NCBI GenBank assembly: GCA_903904095.1
Contig: CAIVBF010000157.1
Span: forward strand, 1 to 13,640
Direction: 5' to 3'
DNA from: an uncultured bacterium
GTDB taxonomy: Bacteria > Patescibacteriota > Patescibacteriia > Patescibacteriales > UBA12465
Length of the DNA: 13,640 nucleotides
The notes under the pieces are model-generated. The model was not told the origin of the DNA. It ran no database searches and saw nothing but the letters and a program-made list of their open reading frames with translations. Positions 6,201 through 11,532 of this stretch are shown piece by piece. Position numbers and translations under genes: made by a program. Every line of letters starts with the position of its first letter. Position 1 is the first letter of the stretch.

Positions 6201-8967
6201 CTTGACCGCCAGCACCATACGCCCCGACAAAGAAAGCCGGTTTATTAAAAGAATCTTTAGGTGATCTGGTTACACTAATTCTCTGCCAAGAATTTTTAGT
6301 GCTTATCTGACTATAAACAATATTGTCATCATATCCAATATTGGCCTGAATCATATCGCCTTCTACTAAATAAACATCGGCGCTTAAAGTATAGGCTTGT
6401 CCGGAAATTATTTGTAAGTTACTAGGAACTAATAAATTATTATCATCAGAGAAAACCGCGACCATGGTCTTTGAGCCAGCCGAACCGGTTGCCTCAAGTT
6501 TTAATGACTTAGAGTTAGCGATTGGATCTGATTGAGCGTCAACCATTGTCGCCTGCCAAGAACTCCCTTCGCCGTAAATAGGCCAGGCGTTAAGAGGTCC
6601 CTTAATATTAGTATCGCCAGTCTTATCGGCACTGAAATCAGAATTAATTATTAAATTAGTTCCACCTGATGTTTTAACTCTTAGTAGACCAGTACATCCT
6701 TCTTGGCTCTGGCTACAAGTACTAAAAGAAGCACTGCCGTTAAAATACATGCGTTGATCTGTACCCCAACGTACTGATCCATTCACATAGTCACCCATTA
6801 AAGAGTACTCCCGACAACCGGCGCTAGCCGCGTTACAATTAGAATAATCTAAAGTATTCTCTAAATAAGAAACTGATTTTGAAGTTGCTCCACCGTTGAA
6901 ATTACGACAGGTATTATTTACCGGCTGACAAGAATCAAAACCGAAATCCCAAGTTCTCTTCTCTTCACTGCAGTAACCGTAGGCATCGCAGCTGCCATTA
7001 CTTTTTTCCTTGATACAAGTCTGGCTGTCAGCGCAATAATCATCAGCCCTAGTTACGTCATAAGTACTTAGAGTATCCGGCTGGCCATTTATTCCCTTAT
7101 AACCAGCGTTAACGGTAAAATTTAAAATTTGGCCGCCGGCTCCTTGTTTACTACAGTAGTTTAAAGGCGCTTTCAGAACCCAGTTAGGGTCAACTAAACC
7201 GCGGCACCATTCTGGATTAACCTGATCAAAACCAGAACTAAATTTCTTATAAGAACCTTTAGCATCAAAACAAGATAATAGGTCGTTCAGGGTCACGTTG
7301 CCCTTGCCGAGTCTGGTAGCTTCAGAAATAGCCACCTCCCAACCGACTGGCAGAATTAAATATTTACGTAAGATAGAAATATTTCTTAAAGTGTAGGCGT
7401 CACTGACACTATCACTGGTAAGACGCCAACTGCCATTAAGAGAGCCATCTTTAACAGCTTCAATAACGGTTTTATGCTCGGCAACCGCCTGCATGAATTT
7501 ATTATCAATAACACAGTCGGTCGGTCCAGGGTTATCAGCGTTTTGACAGATTGATAATTGCGATAAAATATCAAAATTGGCCGGAGAACTAAAATCCGGC
7601 TGGCTAAGTTTACTGCTCGCTTCTTTAACTGCCCCTTCGCCTAAACTCGGGTTACTATTAGGATCGCTAAAGTCCTGGCTATTAGTCGTAAGCGAACCTT
7701 GAGCAGCCGTCTTACCTAGATTCTTCATCAAGGTATTAAAAGCAGTGAAAGCTGTCTGGGATAAAAAAGTATTTAGAGCATCAACAAAAGCATCCCCGGT
7801 ATATGTACCAAAACTTTTAGCATATTGGTCGTAATTTCCTTTTGCATTGATCTCCGCTTGATTCGGTAAACTCTTACTGCCTCCGTTAATGAGTTGGGCG
7901 TCTAACCAACCGCCTTTGCCGACCAGAATATTGGTTGCCGCCTTAGCATTAACGTCAACTTTAGCAGCTGAATCAGCTTTAGCTGACAAATAAATACCCA
8001 TGTCGTTACCAGTCGGACTAAAAATACCTTTAATATCATTTAAAAATAACTGATCATCGTAACCACCTTGAGTACTATTATATAAATCCTTTAAAGCTTT
8101 GACAGAATTACCATAGTTATCTAAATCACCCCAATTTTTAACGATATCAGTTGCCTTACAATCAGCCCCTTGTGTTCTGTTCTGTTCCGCTAAACCTAAA
8201 GTAATTTTTAACTTAGCGTCAATTGAGGACGGCTGGCAAATATTAAAAGCGGGGGTCGCTAAGCTAGAAGCGCTATTAGAAAGTAAACCGCTTGAATCTT
8301 TACAAACAACATTATTACAGCTTTGATAACAACCGGTTCTGGCCGAGGCCGAAAATTCCTTGGCTTGAGATTTATCAATATTGGCAAGTTCCTTAACTGA
8401 AGCGGAATAATCAGTATTACATTTATCCGTGCATAATTTTTTTTTATTAGCACAAGTATCGCAGATGCCATCGCATTTAGCAGTACACTCACTGTCGCTT
8501 CCGGAACACTGATCAAAACAAGTTTTTTTATCAGCCTCGCAATTAGAAGAAACCGTTAAGTTGTTGGCAAAATTTTCTAGATAGGCCCCGGCCGCCTCAT
8601 CGCCGACATTAGCAACATAAGACCAAGGGTCGCTGATAAACAATGGCTTCTGTCCTTCACCACCGGAGCCGACATAATTAGCCGTATCAACGGCCACTTT
8701 GTTTAAAACCGTTCGGAGAGTTTGCTGAAAGGCCATTGAACCGCCCTTTTGCCATAGATACTTGAATGAATTAGTTATTTTCTGCCAAACACTATCCCCG
8801 GCTTTTAAGGCGGCGTTCATTGAGTCAAAGACTGGCGCCCCTTGAGCATTAACCGGAACAGGCTGAATAACTAAAAAAGAAAAGATCATTAAAACCAGCA
8901 AAAAAACTATTGCTAGTTTTCCCGGTTTCTCTGAATTCTTTTCCCCGAATTTAAAAAAAGATTTCAT
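232..8967 (-). CDS. Giant exported cysteine-rich modular surface protein (2,911 aa)
   Basis: The protein starts at the ATG at 8967 and ends with TAG. Its N-terminus is a signal peptide: basic n-region, hydrophobic core at about residues 18-35, and a likely cleavage after V-N-A (41). A dense cysteine cluster at 143-222 contains several C-x3-C pairs. By my count there are about 106 cysteines in all. Between 711 and 1694 nine pairs have exactly C-x6-C spacing, usually continued as GC-[ERNT]. Interspersed are segments resembling carbohydrate-binding beta-sandwich domains at about 771-934, 1252-1420, 1703-1817 and 2033-2147. EF-hand-like loops lie at 1500-1511 and 1622-1633. A block is duplicated at about 2225-2410 and 2454-2635. 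The last 100 residues look like a PKD domain, with WGDGS at 2862-2866. No C-terminal anchor or sorting signal is seen. It follows the TSP3 gene by 17 bases, so co-transcription is likely. I infer an extracellular adhesive or structural role. No precise family is recognised. Confidence 0.9.
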   Translation of the reverse strand: MKSFFKFGEKNSEKPGKLAIVFLLVLMIFSFLVIQPVPVNAQGAPVFDSMNAALKAGDSVWQKITNSFKYLWQKGGSMAFQQTLRTVLNKVAVDTANYVGSGGEGQKPLFISDPWSYVANVGDEAAGAYLENFANNLTVSSNCEADKKTCFDQCSGSDSECTAKCDGICDTCANKKKLCTDKCNTDYSASVKELANIDKSQAKEFSASARTGCYQSCNNVVCKDSSGLLSNSASSLATPAFNICQPSSIDAKLKITLGLAEQNRTQGADCKATDIVKNWGDLDNYGNSVKALKDLYNSTQGGYDDQLFLNDIKGIFSPTGNDMGIYLSAKADSAAKVDVNAKAATNILVGKGGWLDAQLINGGSKSLPNQAEINAKGNYDQYAKSFGTYTGDAFVDALNTFLSQTAFTAFNTLMKNLGKTAAQGSLTTNSQDFSDPNSNPSLGEGAVKEASSKLSQPDFSSPANFDILSQLSICQNADNPGPTDCVIDNKFMQAVAEHKTVIEAVKDGSLNGSWRLTSDSVSDAYTLRNISILRKYLILPVGWEVAISEATRLGKGNVTLNDLLSCFDAKGSYKKFSSGFDQVNPEWCRGLVDPNWVLKAPLNYCSKQGAGGQILNFTVNAGYKGINGQPDTLSTYDVTRADDYCADSQTCIKEKSNGSCDAYGYCSEEKRTWDFGFDSCQPVNNTCRNFNGGATSKSVSYLENTLDYSNCNAASAGCREYSLMGDYVNGSVRWGTDQRMYFNGSASFSTCSQSQEGCTGLLRVKTSGGTNLIINSDFSADKTGDTNIKGPLNAWPIYGEGSSWQATMVDAQSDPIANSKSLKLEATGSAGSKTMVAVFSDDNNLLVPSNLQIISGQAYTLSADVYLVEGDMIQANIGYDDNIVYSQISTKNSWQRISVTRSPKDSFNKPAFFVGAYGAGGQVTAYIKNIKFEASNTSNGYTAYGTSRIYEKLLPNYLEKSCYVDPISASKNYSLKDDAPSVCKNYARKCNREEVGCELYSSDTNKFSVAAQVNSSDLCPKECLNYDVYISRLNSFNVAQRENLIPSTAKKCSVEEVGCNEFTNLDSLNQGGETREYYTELKQCIKPSTIDCGSYYAWEGTENGYQLKSYSLKKGNSGPAVTSDDVVQCNSIVYHSALSSPSYNSDCLEFYDAAGQVSYHLLAKTITCSDNCHAYRLTEKNLDLSISQASQCTGIDKNWDAQNLACQVCLNGGIYDSNQKACVYQAIPSEGKTCQASAKDCREYNGSNGENIRLISASDFEGANNWSSNCANGLSRSAIANTNNGHSLKYNNNAGSCQAIGESVQTSIARSPLIKQILASDGVAAQLKVGQSVQKGFAYSVSFIARATTDTSLKIYLYNKETQQKSYFNSASEVKVNGGNEWQIYRANLDSLDHTVSNNEVLVISANNDFYFDNFILNEISEKYYLIKNSSVIPDSCYYDNFAVYQGSDYNLGCRQYSDRAKVQHNLRQFSKLCAESGVGCEQMIDTKNYSPGGPGVWNDTNKNKKCDSDEPDCVSVPGDSAVYAVYDSSKLCNVSDAGCSLLGQGTKVGAVNTWSDVFKRNNPDNYSSTLCKQASVGCEKWTDDGGSAYYFKDPADNTCVYKTLSGSSIKAWYKSPVKRCDKNKTGQIEGMEINSAICVKDADCGSGNTCIADNNGYPCSTSVLKTLGFGGVGNQVPIPNQAVGLCDAKESTCTEYIDPVSAFVPNLVSNPDYQLIGGVRDGWAGDTRKLMLDSNKLYIFNVESAVQGSGETKLSFSLDVKTILNNNILGVSTREITIGDGGGQPQLFYTFGPTEVTISGAKTGKTIVLKPAIIDYQLKNNLDTVTNTCNGLVNSDQGCVLFNERSVKNIDGVNGFNSLINNAYATGVGSSPANCDTTSNGACNANKLIQVKPNRICSKWLSCVTYVKDEKGNQTCYALGECDRLSEDNKTCADFLDTSNTSARVFDPKVNKDSSGYSLMGKYYFGRMKEVGLNSDFHYNFEDLVPSLSCVRDSSAGGNCNFANNKNLAKELLVREKVGAPTDYPANGKSYLKVISGYLISPQIAGSGVSLLPNRDYYLSFLINTHNSGVAGKVYIKSKDSLLSNDKFTTVFTSDAVSANSGWERKILKFHTKDEAVDSKNIYRVELGSDTSDKDGNVYFDDLNIEPVLETAPSQYVARECRLYPEATSLTCNDSLTKDGFEGYCLEHDLKNPAVCSLWYPVDHINSANTGKATAGYNGLAPLSYCTQVNGQFALVEKRSGAMLAFAGGHTDIGDLISRVTSDGSGGVNAPLGCEKGININESCTCLDDATSFKICGSSDYSAVYGENGYDNKQLLVYCVPKQSSILLGTQKSVSFSKYDSIDKCIISFKVGWAPYNGLFYKDFKFSTAHGIAIETSLMENLDENIENPVRVYDYSNPPGSEENLKLVSGSDPERNFRLTCDSFSQVVNSNGNNVAWSDRVSSKSLYPITTPLYFLQTNGEWYGGNLSLVEKRVGAKIFGADGNNGGSGVEGCTKTNNRCKTGIDDGTVFNDVNYVEWISYYHDYGGTWPNDRRNFTKILCVPDQSKLLPGTTKSVTVTDMDKCNGEKYNVGWGVYDGPSSFTGTCTGTGCGNIDESKNFVDGLATTSPLYQVTPLIYNYDKVPATEKDLKSYANIDSYAISRYGRNRENTPFGAAVLPTDIDLLSSEAIKLRDQYSAKQKEDVFAGRPYGCSGSGCASIGSCSLNPDVYCLVDPVSISPNFNLNKKTCGDGGYGVCIPLWYKPLSNHSVILPDYKQILKNLFLKEYSSYSYDGSSYAADLDTPFDFTPKTQCSSNPRIDSSLSSFCPIYPKVTHVNLKLNGASLGSASPYDLPQRGIYSLEFNSEIDKEQQPLKEIYIDWGDGSDQVITGQDARPSGLTPHSFYHYYNQSGPKNIQIKVTDNWGFYGVK
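1063..1608 (-). repeat. Protein-level tandem repeat, second copy
   Basis: Residues about 2454-2635 of the giant protein repeat the block encoded at 1738-2295. Shared landmarks appear in the same order: an NG pair, then LVEKRVGA (from 2470), a GC pair, ILCVPDQSKLLPGTTKSV (C2542), DKC, VGWGVYDG, and IYNYDKVPATEKDLK (Y2619). Offsets between matching landmarks are 234, 222 and 225 residues. This indicates an old duplication with small insertions and deletions. The boundaries are approximate. Confidence 0.7.
1738..2295 (-). repeat. Protein-level tandem repeat, first copy
   Basis: Residues about 2225-2410 of the giant protein carry the first copy of the duplicated block. Landmarks are LVEKRSGA (from 2236), LGCEKG, LLVYCVPKQSSILLGTQKSV (C2320), DKC, VGWAPYNGL, and VYDYSNPPGSEENLK (Y2394). 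They match the second copy in order and spacing. The two copies have diverged strongly except at these landmarks, which are likely structural core or disulfide positions. Confidence 0.7.
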
Positions 8968-8984
8968 TTTATTCTTTTAATTAA

Positions 8985-9632
8985 TTATTGTTTATTTTGC
9001 AAAGTTTCTTGATAGCTTTTCATTAGGTCTTCATCGCTAATCTGATCAAGCATTGATTTATCAGCGCCGCTAGTTAGTAATAGCTGCCTCAAAGTCGCCG
9101 CGTCTGCTTTCCCGTCCAAAGCGTTCTGGAGAATCTGCTGGCTGCCGCTAGCCATATCGGCCGGTAAGCTTAAACTCGGAGTTTCAATTGTAGACGTACT
9201 CAAAGAAGAATTGGTTGAAGAGGCAAGCGGAGCGATATCAGTGCCATTACAAACTTTACCGGTCGGACAATTAGGATCTGTGCCATTTTTAACCTCAACT
9301 CCATCCGGAATTCCATCGCTATCGGTATCTTCAAGATACGGCGAAGTATGATAATTATTTATTTCATCATAATCAGACAAACCATCGTGATCAGTATCAA
9401 CTTGAGTAAGACTCATGGTGCTGGTTGAATTAGAAGAAGTTGTATTTGTTTTTTTATTGCTACTTGGCGTTGAGAACGGGCTAGTTAAACGATTATTAAA
9501 TTCCCAGGCCCAAAAAATAACAATAATAAGCGCTAAAATTGCTAAAGCAAAAACAGCAATCTTTTGTTTTTGAGGGATATTTTTGAAAACTGATGAGTTT
9601 CGGTTGCGATCTTGCCAGTCGTTTTCAGGCAT
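8985..9632 (-). CDS. Membrane-anchored thrombospondin type-3 repeat protein
   Basis: The ATG at 9632 gives 215 residues. An in-frame TTG at 9641 would add three, but ATG is the more likely start. A hydrophilic N-terminus is followed by one hydrophobic segment at about 24-41, a Ser/Thr/Asn-rich linker (50-78), and two calcium-binding repeats of the form D-x-D-x-D-G-[LI]-x-D-x-x-E at 79-90 and 102-113. A cysteine pair (C122, C128) follows. After a second Ser/Thr-rich linker the C-terminus (158-210) is predicted helical. Such repeats bind Ca2+ in many bacterial surface proteins. The expected topology is N-terminus inside and repeats outside. Its stop lies 17 bases before the giant cysteine-rich gene, so the two are probably one operon. 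I infer a surface accessory or partner of the giant protein. The family beyond the repeat is not recognised. Confidence 0.85.
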   Translation of the reverse strand: MPENDWQDRNRNSSVFKNIPQKQKIAVFALAILALIIVIFWAWEFNNRLTSPFSTPSSNKKTNTTSSNSTSTMSLTQVDTDHDGLSDYDEINNYHTSPYLEDTDSDGIPDGVEVKNGTDPNCPTGKVCNGTDIAPLASSTNSSLSTSTIETPSLSLPADMASGSQQILQNALDGKADAATLRQLLLTSGADKSMLDQISDEDLMKSYQETLQNKQ

Positions 9633-9645
9633 AAAAAACAAAATT

Positions 9646-9662
9646 AATTTAGTCTCTAAATT
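9646..9662 (-). terminator. Weak hairpin plus U-rich tract before the TSP3 gene
   Basis: The minus strand reads AATTTAG-AGA-CTAAATT, a 7-bp stem with a 3-base loop, followed by AATTTTGTTTTTT running into the ATG at 9632. The layout resembles an intrinsic terminator of rsmA or an attenuator ahead of the surface-protein genes. The stem has only one G-C pair, so it would be a weak structure. Confidence 0.25.
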
Positions 9663-9669
9663 TGTTTTT

Positions 9670-9699
9670 ATTATACCATAAATTGCAAAAAATCAGCAA
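9670..9699 (-). promoter_or_regulatory. Extended -10 promoter for the TSP3/giant-protein operon
   Basis: The minus strand carries TGGTATAAT (9678-9670), a perfect extended -10 (TGnTATAAT). A TTGCTG at 9699-9694 is a partial -35 with an 18-base spacer. The -10 overlaps the last codons and TAA stop of rsmA. It would start RNA near 9663, giving a leader of about 30 bases to the ATG at 9632. Confidence 0.5.
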
Positions 9700-10534
9700 A
9701 TATTTTATACCAATCTTCAAGGCTTAAATCCTCTGCCCTGGTTTTCGGATTTAAATTATTTTTAATAAGTATTTTTTCAACCAAATCAGCCTGTATTTTA
9801 AAGCCACCGGCTAAATTATTTTTTAACATCTTTCGCTTAGCGCTATATCCGAATTTAACTAGACGAAAAAATTTCTTGTCTTCTTGTAAATTATAATCAT
9901 GGCCTAAATAATTTTTAGCTTTTATATTAAACCTAATAATAGCGCTATCAACTTTTGGCGCCGGCCAAAAATTAGCCGCCTTAACCTCGCGGATAATTTC
10001 TATATCCGCATAATACTGAACGGAAATCGCTAGAATACTCATGTCACCTGGTTTAGCGGCGATTCTTTCAGCTACCTCATACTGTAACATTAAAACCATT
10101 AGTTCCGGTTTGTGGTTTAAACTAAAGATTTGTCTTAAAAATATTGAAGTAATATTATAAGGCAAATTCGCGACAATCTTATAAATTCCGTCAAATTCTT
10201 CATCAATATAAGAAGCGAGATTAAATTTTAAAATGTCTTCATTAATAATTTCAATATTATTAATACCGGCGGCATCAATTCCCATCTGTAAATAATGCGC
10301 TAAGTTATCGTCAAGCTCAACCGCTAGAACTTTTTTAGCCGTTGCCGCTAATTTCATAGTTAGAAAGCCGAGGCCGGGTCCGATTTCTAAAACTGAATCC
10401 TCGGATTTTAAGTCAGCCGCCTTAATAATCCCGTCATATATTTTTTCATTAACTAAAAAATTTTGTCCCTTGGAACGGCTAGGGGTAATCTCTAATAGTT
10501 TACAAATCTCTTTAATTTTTTGAGTTAAATCCAT
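9671..10534 (-). CDS. rsmA: 16S rRNA dimethyladenosine transferase RsmA/KsgA
   Basis: The 287-residue product uses S-adenosylmethionine to dimethylate the two adjacent adenines in the 3'-terminal helix of 16S rRNA (A1518 and A1519 in E. coli numbering) late in small-subunit assembly. Hallmarks are GQNFL (23-27), the SAM-binding VLEIGPGLGFLT (48-59), acidic AVELD (71-75), NEDIL (98-102), the catalytic NLPY (123-126), FWPAPKVDSA (189-198) and the C-terminal FGYSAKRKMLKNNL (228-241). Length is normal for the family and all key residues are present. The ATG at 10534 has no Shine-Dalgarno sequence. The 3' end is 38 bases from the TSP3 gene, whose probable promoter overlaps the rsmA stop codon. It is a cytoplasmic housekeeping gene and probably not functionally tied to the surface genes downstream. 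Confidence 0.96.
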   Translation of the reverse strand: MDLTQKIKEICKLLEITPSRSKGQNFLVNEKIYDGIIKAADLKSEDSVLEIGPGLGFLTMKLAATAKKVLAVELDDNLAHYLQMGIDAAGINNIEIINEDILKFNLASYIDEEFDGIYKIVANLPYNITSIFLRQIFSLNHKPELMVLMLQYEVAERIAAKPGDMSILAISVQYYADIEIIREVKAANFWPAPKVDSAIIRFNIKAKNYLGHDYNLQEDKKFFRLVKFGYSAKRKMLKNNLAGGFKIQADLVEKILIKNNLNPKTRAEDLSLEDWYKIFADFLQFMV

Positions 10535-10543
10535 ATGTTTAAC

Positions 10544-10654
10544 AAATAATTAAGATTATATTACGCTCACTATTTTTTTCACGAGAAAATCTATTTTTAT
10601 AAGTTTTCAGAAAGAAAAAAATAATGCTTCGCTTAAATATAATCTTAATTATTT
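10544..10654. repeat. 111-base nested inverted repeat between xthA and rsmA
   Basis: The outer arms are a perfect 19-bp inverted repeat, 10544-10562 against 10636-10654 (core aataattaagattatatt). Inside it, tatttttttc (10571-10580) pairs exactly with gaaaaaaata (10614-10623). In the centre, 10585-10608 forms a 10-position stem with one mismatch and one G-T pair around a TTTT loop. All three layers share nearly the same centre (10597-10599). Each outer arm contains a TATAAT pointing outward. It could be a miniature mobile or repetitive element, a long RNA hairpin in the rsmA leader, or a paired-promoter element. No target-site duplication is obvious. Confidence 0.7.
10555..10582 (-). promoter_or_regulatory. 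Possible rsmA promoter inside the inverted-repeat arm
   Basis: The minus strand has TATAAT at 10560-10555 with GTGAAA at 10582-10577, a 4/6 match to TTGACA with a 16-base spacer. RNA would begin near 10548, leaving a leader of about 14 bases before the ATG at 10534. If this promoter is used, most of the 111-base hairpin is not transcribed. Confidence 0.4.
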
Positions 10655-10659
10655 TTTGG

Positions 10660-10672
10660 ACAATAGTATTGT
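10660..10672. repeat. 13-bp palindrome next to the xthA stop codon
   Basis: The sequence acaatagtattgt has 6-bp perfect arms around a single central base and abuts the xthA stop codon. In RNA the arms alone cannot form a stable hairpin because the loop is too short, and no T-run follows in the xthA direction. A protein-binding site is possible but unsupported. Confidence 0.3.
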
Positions 10673-11446
10673 TTATAAATTAATTTCCAGCCCTACTGGA
10701 GCATGATCTGAGCCCATTATTTTATCTAAAATATAAGCTTTTTTTAAGTGTTTCCTAAGCTTAGCGGATGTGCAAAAATAGTCAATGCGCCAGCCGACAT
10801 TCCGTTCTCTAGCACCCGCTCTAAAACTCCACCAAGAGTACTGAATTTTCTCCCCATTCAGCTCCCTAAAAGTATCAATAAAGCCAGCCTCTAAAAATTT
10901 AGTCATCCAGGCCCTTTCTTCCGGCGTAAATCCAGCACTTCCCTCATTATCTTTAGGCCGCGCTAAGTCAATTTCTTGGTGCGCGACATTATAATCACCA
11001 GTAATAATAAGGGGTTTTTTCTTGGCTAGTTTTTCAAAATATTTTAGAAGTTCATTATTGAATTCTAAACGATAAGCGAGGCGGCCAAGCTCGGAGTTTG
11101 AATTAGGAAAATAAATATTAACCAAATAAAAATCATCAGTTTCTAAAGTTTGCACCCTTCCCTCGTCGTCAAATTTAGAGATGCCGAAACCGTGATTAAC
11201 CAACCAGTTATTTTTTAATAAATTATTTTTAACTAAAATTGCCGTTCCGCTATAACCCGGCCTCTTAGCACCATTAAAATATTCTTTATAATCGGCAAAA
11301 TCAAATTCCGTTTCAAGCTTTTTAGCGTCGGAAATTTTTATTTCCTGCAGACATAAAATGTCCGGACTTTCGGAAATTAAAAACTCCTTAAAACCTTTCT
11401 TAACAGCCGCTCTAATTCCATTAATATTCCAGGAAATTATTTTCAT
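10673..11446 (-). CDS. xthA: Exodeoxyribonuclease III (AP endonuclease, EEP family)
   Basis: The 257-residue product matches exonuclease III of the endonuclease/exonuclease/phosphatase family. This enzyme cleaves DNA at abasic sites and removes 3'-blocking groups in base excision repair. Catalytic landmarks in order are WNINGIRA with N7, LQEIK with Mg2+-binding E35, YSGTAIL (65-71), NIYFPN (110-115), ITGDYNVAH with D151 and N153, the substrate-binding WWSFR (205-209), GWRIDYF (218-224) and the terminal GSDHAP with D247 and H248. Length and motif order are normal, so it should be active. The ATG at 11446 lacks a Shine-Dalgarno sequence. A near-consensus promoter sits 40-70 bases upstream. The gene is divergent from the DsbA-like gene and is followed by the 111-base palindromic element before rsmA. 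Confidence 0.95.
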   Translation of the reverse strand: MKIISWNINGIRAAVKKGFKEFLISESPDILCLQEIKISDAKKLETEFDFADYKEYFNGAKRPGYSGTAILVKNNLLKNNWLVNHGFGISKFDDEGRVQTLETDDFYLVNIYFPNSNSELGRLAYRLEFNNELLKYFEKLAKKKPLIITGDYNVAHQEIDLARPKDNEGSAGFTPEERAWMTKFLEAGFIDTFRELNGEKIQYSWWSFRAGARERNVGWRIDYFCTSAKLRKHLKKAYILDKIMGSDHAPVGLEINL

Positions 11447-11475
11447 GATAAGTAATTTAATTTATAGATATTTTA

Positions 11476-11484
11476 TGTTATAAT
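11476..11484 (+). promoter_or_regulatory. Extended -10 promoter of the DsbA-por operon
   Basis: TGTTATAAT is a perfect extended -10 (TGnTATAAT). No good -35 is seen at 16-18 bases upstream, which is common for extended -10 promoters. Transcription would begin near 11491, giving an AT-rich leader of about 42 bases to the ATG at 11533. Confidence 0.55.
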
Positions 11485-11493
11485 CAGATTATA
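11479..11493. repeat. 15-bp palindrome formed by two opposed -10 boxes
   Basis: The sequence tataatcagattata has 7-bp arms around one central base. Its left half is the plus-strand -10 of the DsbA-por operon and its right half is the minus-strand -10 of xthA. The two -10 boxes face each other, so the two start points overlap by about ten bases. Confidence 0.6.
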
Positions 11494-11516
11494 CTTTAAA
11501 GAAAGCTAATTTTCAA
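11488..11516 (-). promoter_or_regulatory. Near-consensus promoter of xthA
   Basis: The minus strand reads TTGAAA (11516-11511), exactly 17 bases, then TATAAT (11493-11488). That is 5/6 and 6/6 to the sigma-70-type consensus with optimal spacing. The predicted start near 11481 leaves a leader of about 34 bases before the ATG at 11446. The -35 lies inside the leader of the opposing operon. Confidence 0.65.
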
Positions 11517-11532
11517 TTTATTATTTTTTTAT

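Noticed and set aside
3886..6837. C-x6-C pairs as zinc fingers or iron-sulfur sites
   Set aside because: The protein is exported, and spacing and surroundings do not match C-x2-C zinc or cluster motifs. Disulfides are more likely.
1182..8516. Five open frames of 62-85 codons on the minus strand in other frames within the giant gene (1182-1421, 4065-4298, 4311-4514, 7386-7574, 8259-8516)
   Set aside because: They lie fully inside the long signal-peptide-bearing frame, and their predicted proteins show no recognisable domain. They are shadows of the real gene.
232..8967. Alternative genetic code (TGA or TAG read as an amino acid), as in some Patescibacteria
   Set aside because: None of the genes contains in-frame TGA, tryptophan is TGG, and the TAG at the end of the giant gene is followed two codons later by TAA. 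Standard code suffices.
232..8967. The giant frame as an assembly artefact or a fusion of several genes
   Set aside because: One frame is open for 8.7 kb with consistent composition and cysteine pattern throughout, and it begins with a signal peptide and ends with a complete PKD-like domain.
10544..10672. A tRNA or other standard structured RNA, or a CRISPR repeat, in the xthA-rsmA gap
   Set aside because: There is no cloverleaf, no T-loop sequence and no spaced direct repeats. The fold is one simple nested hairpin of nearly pure A/T.
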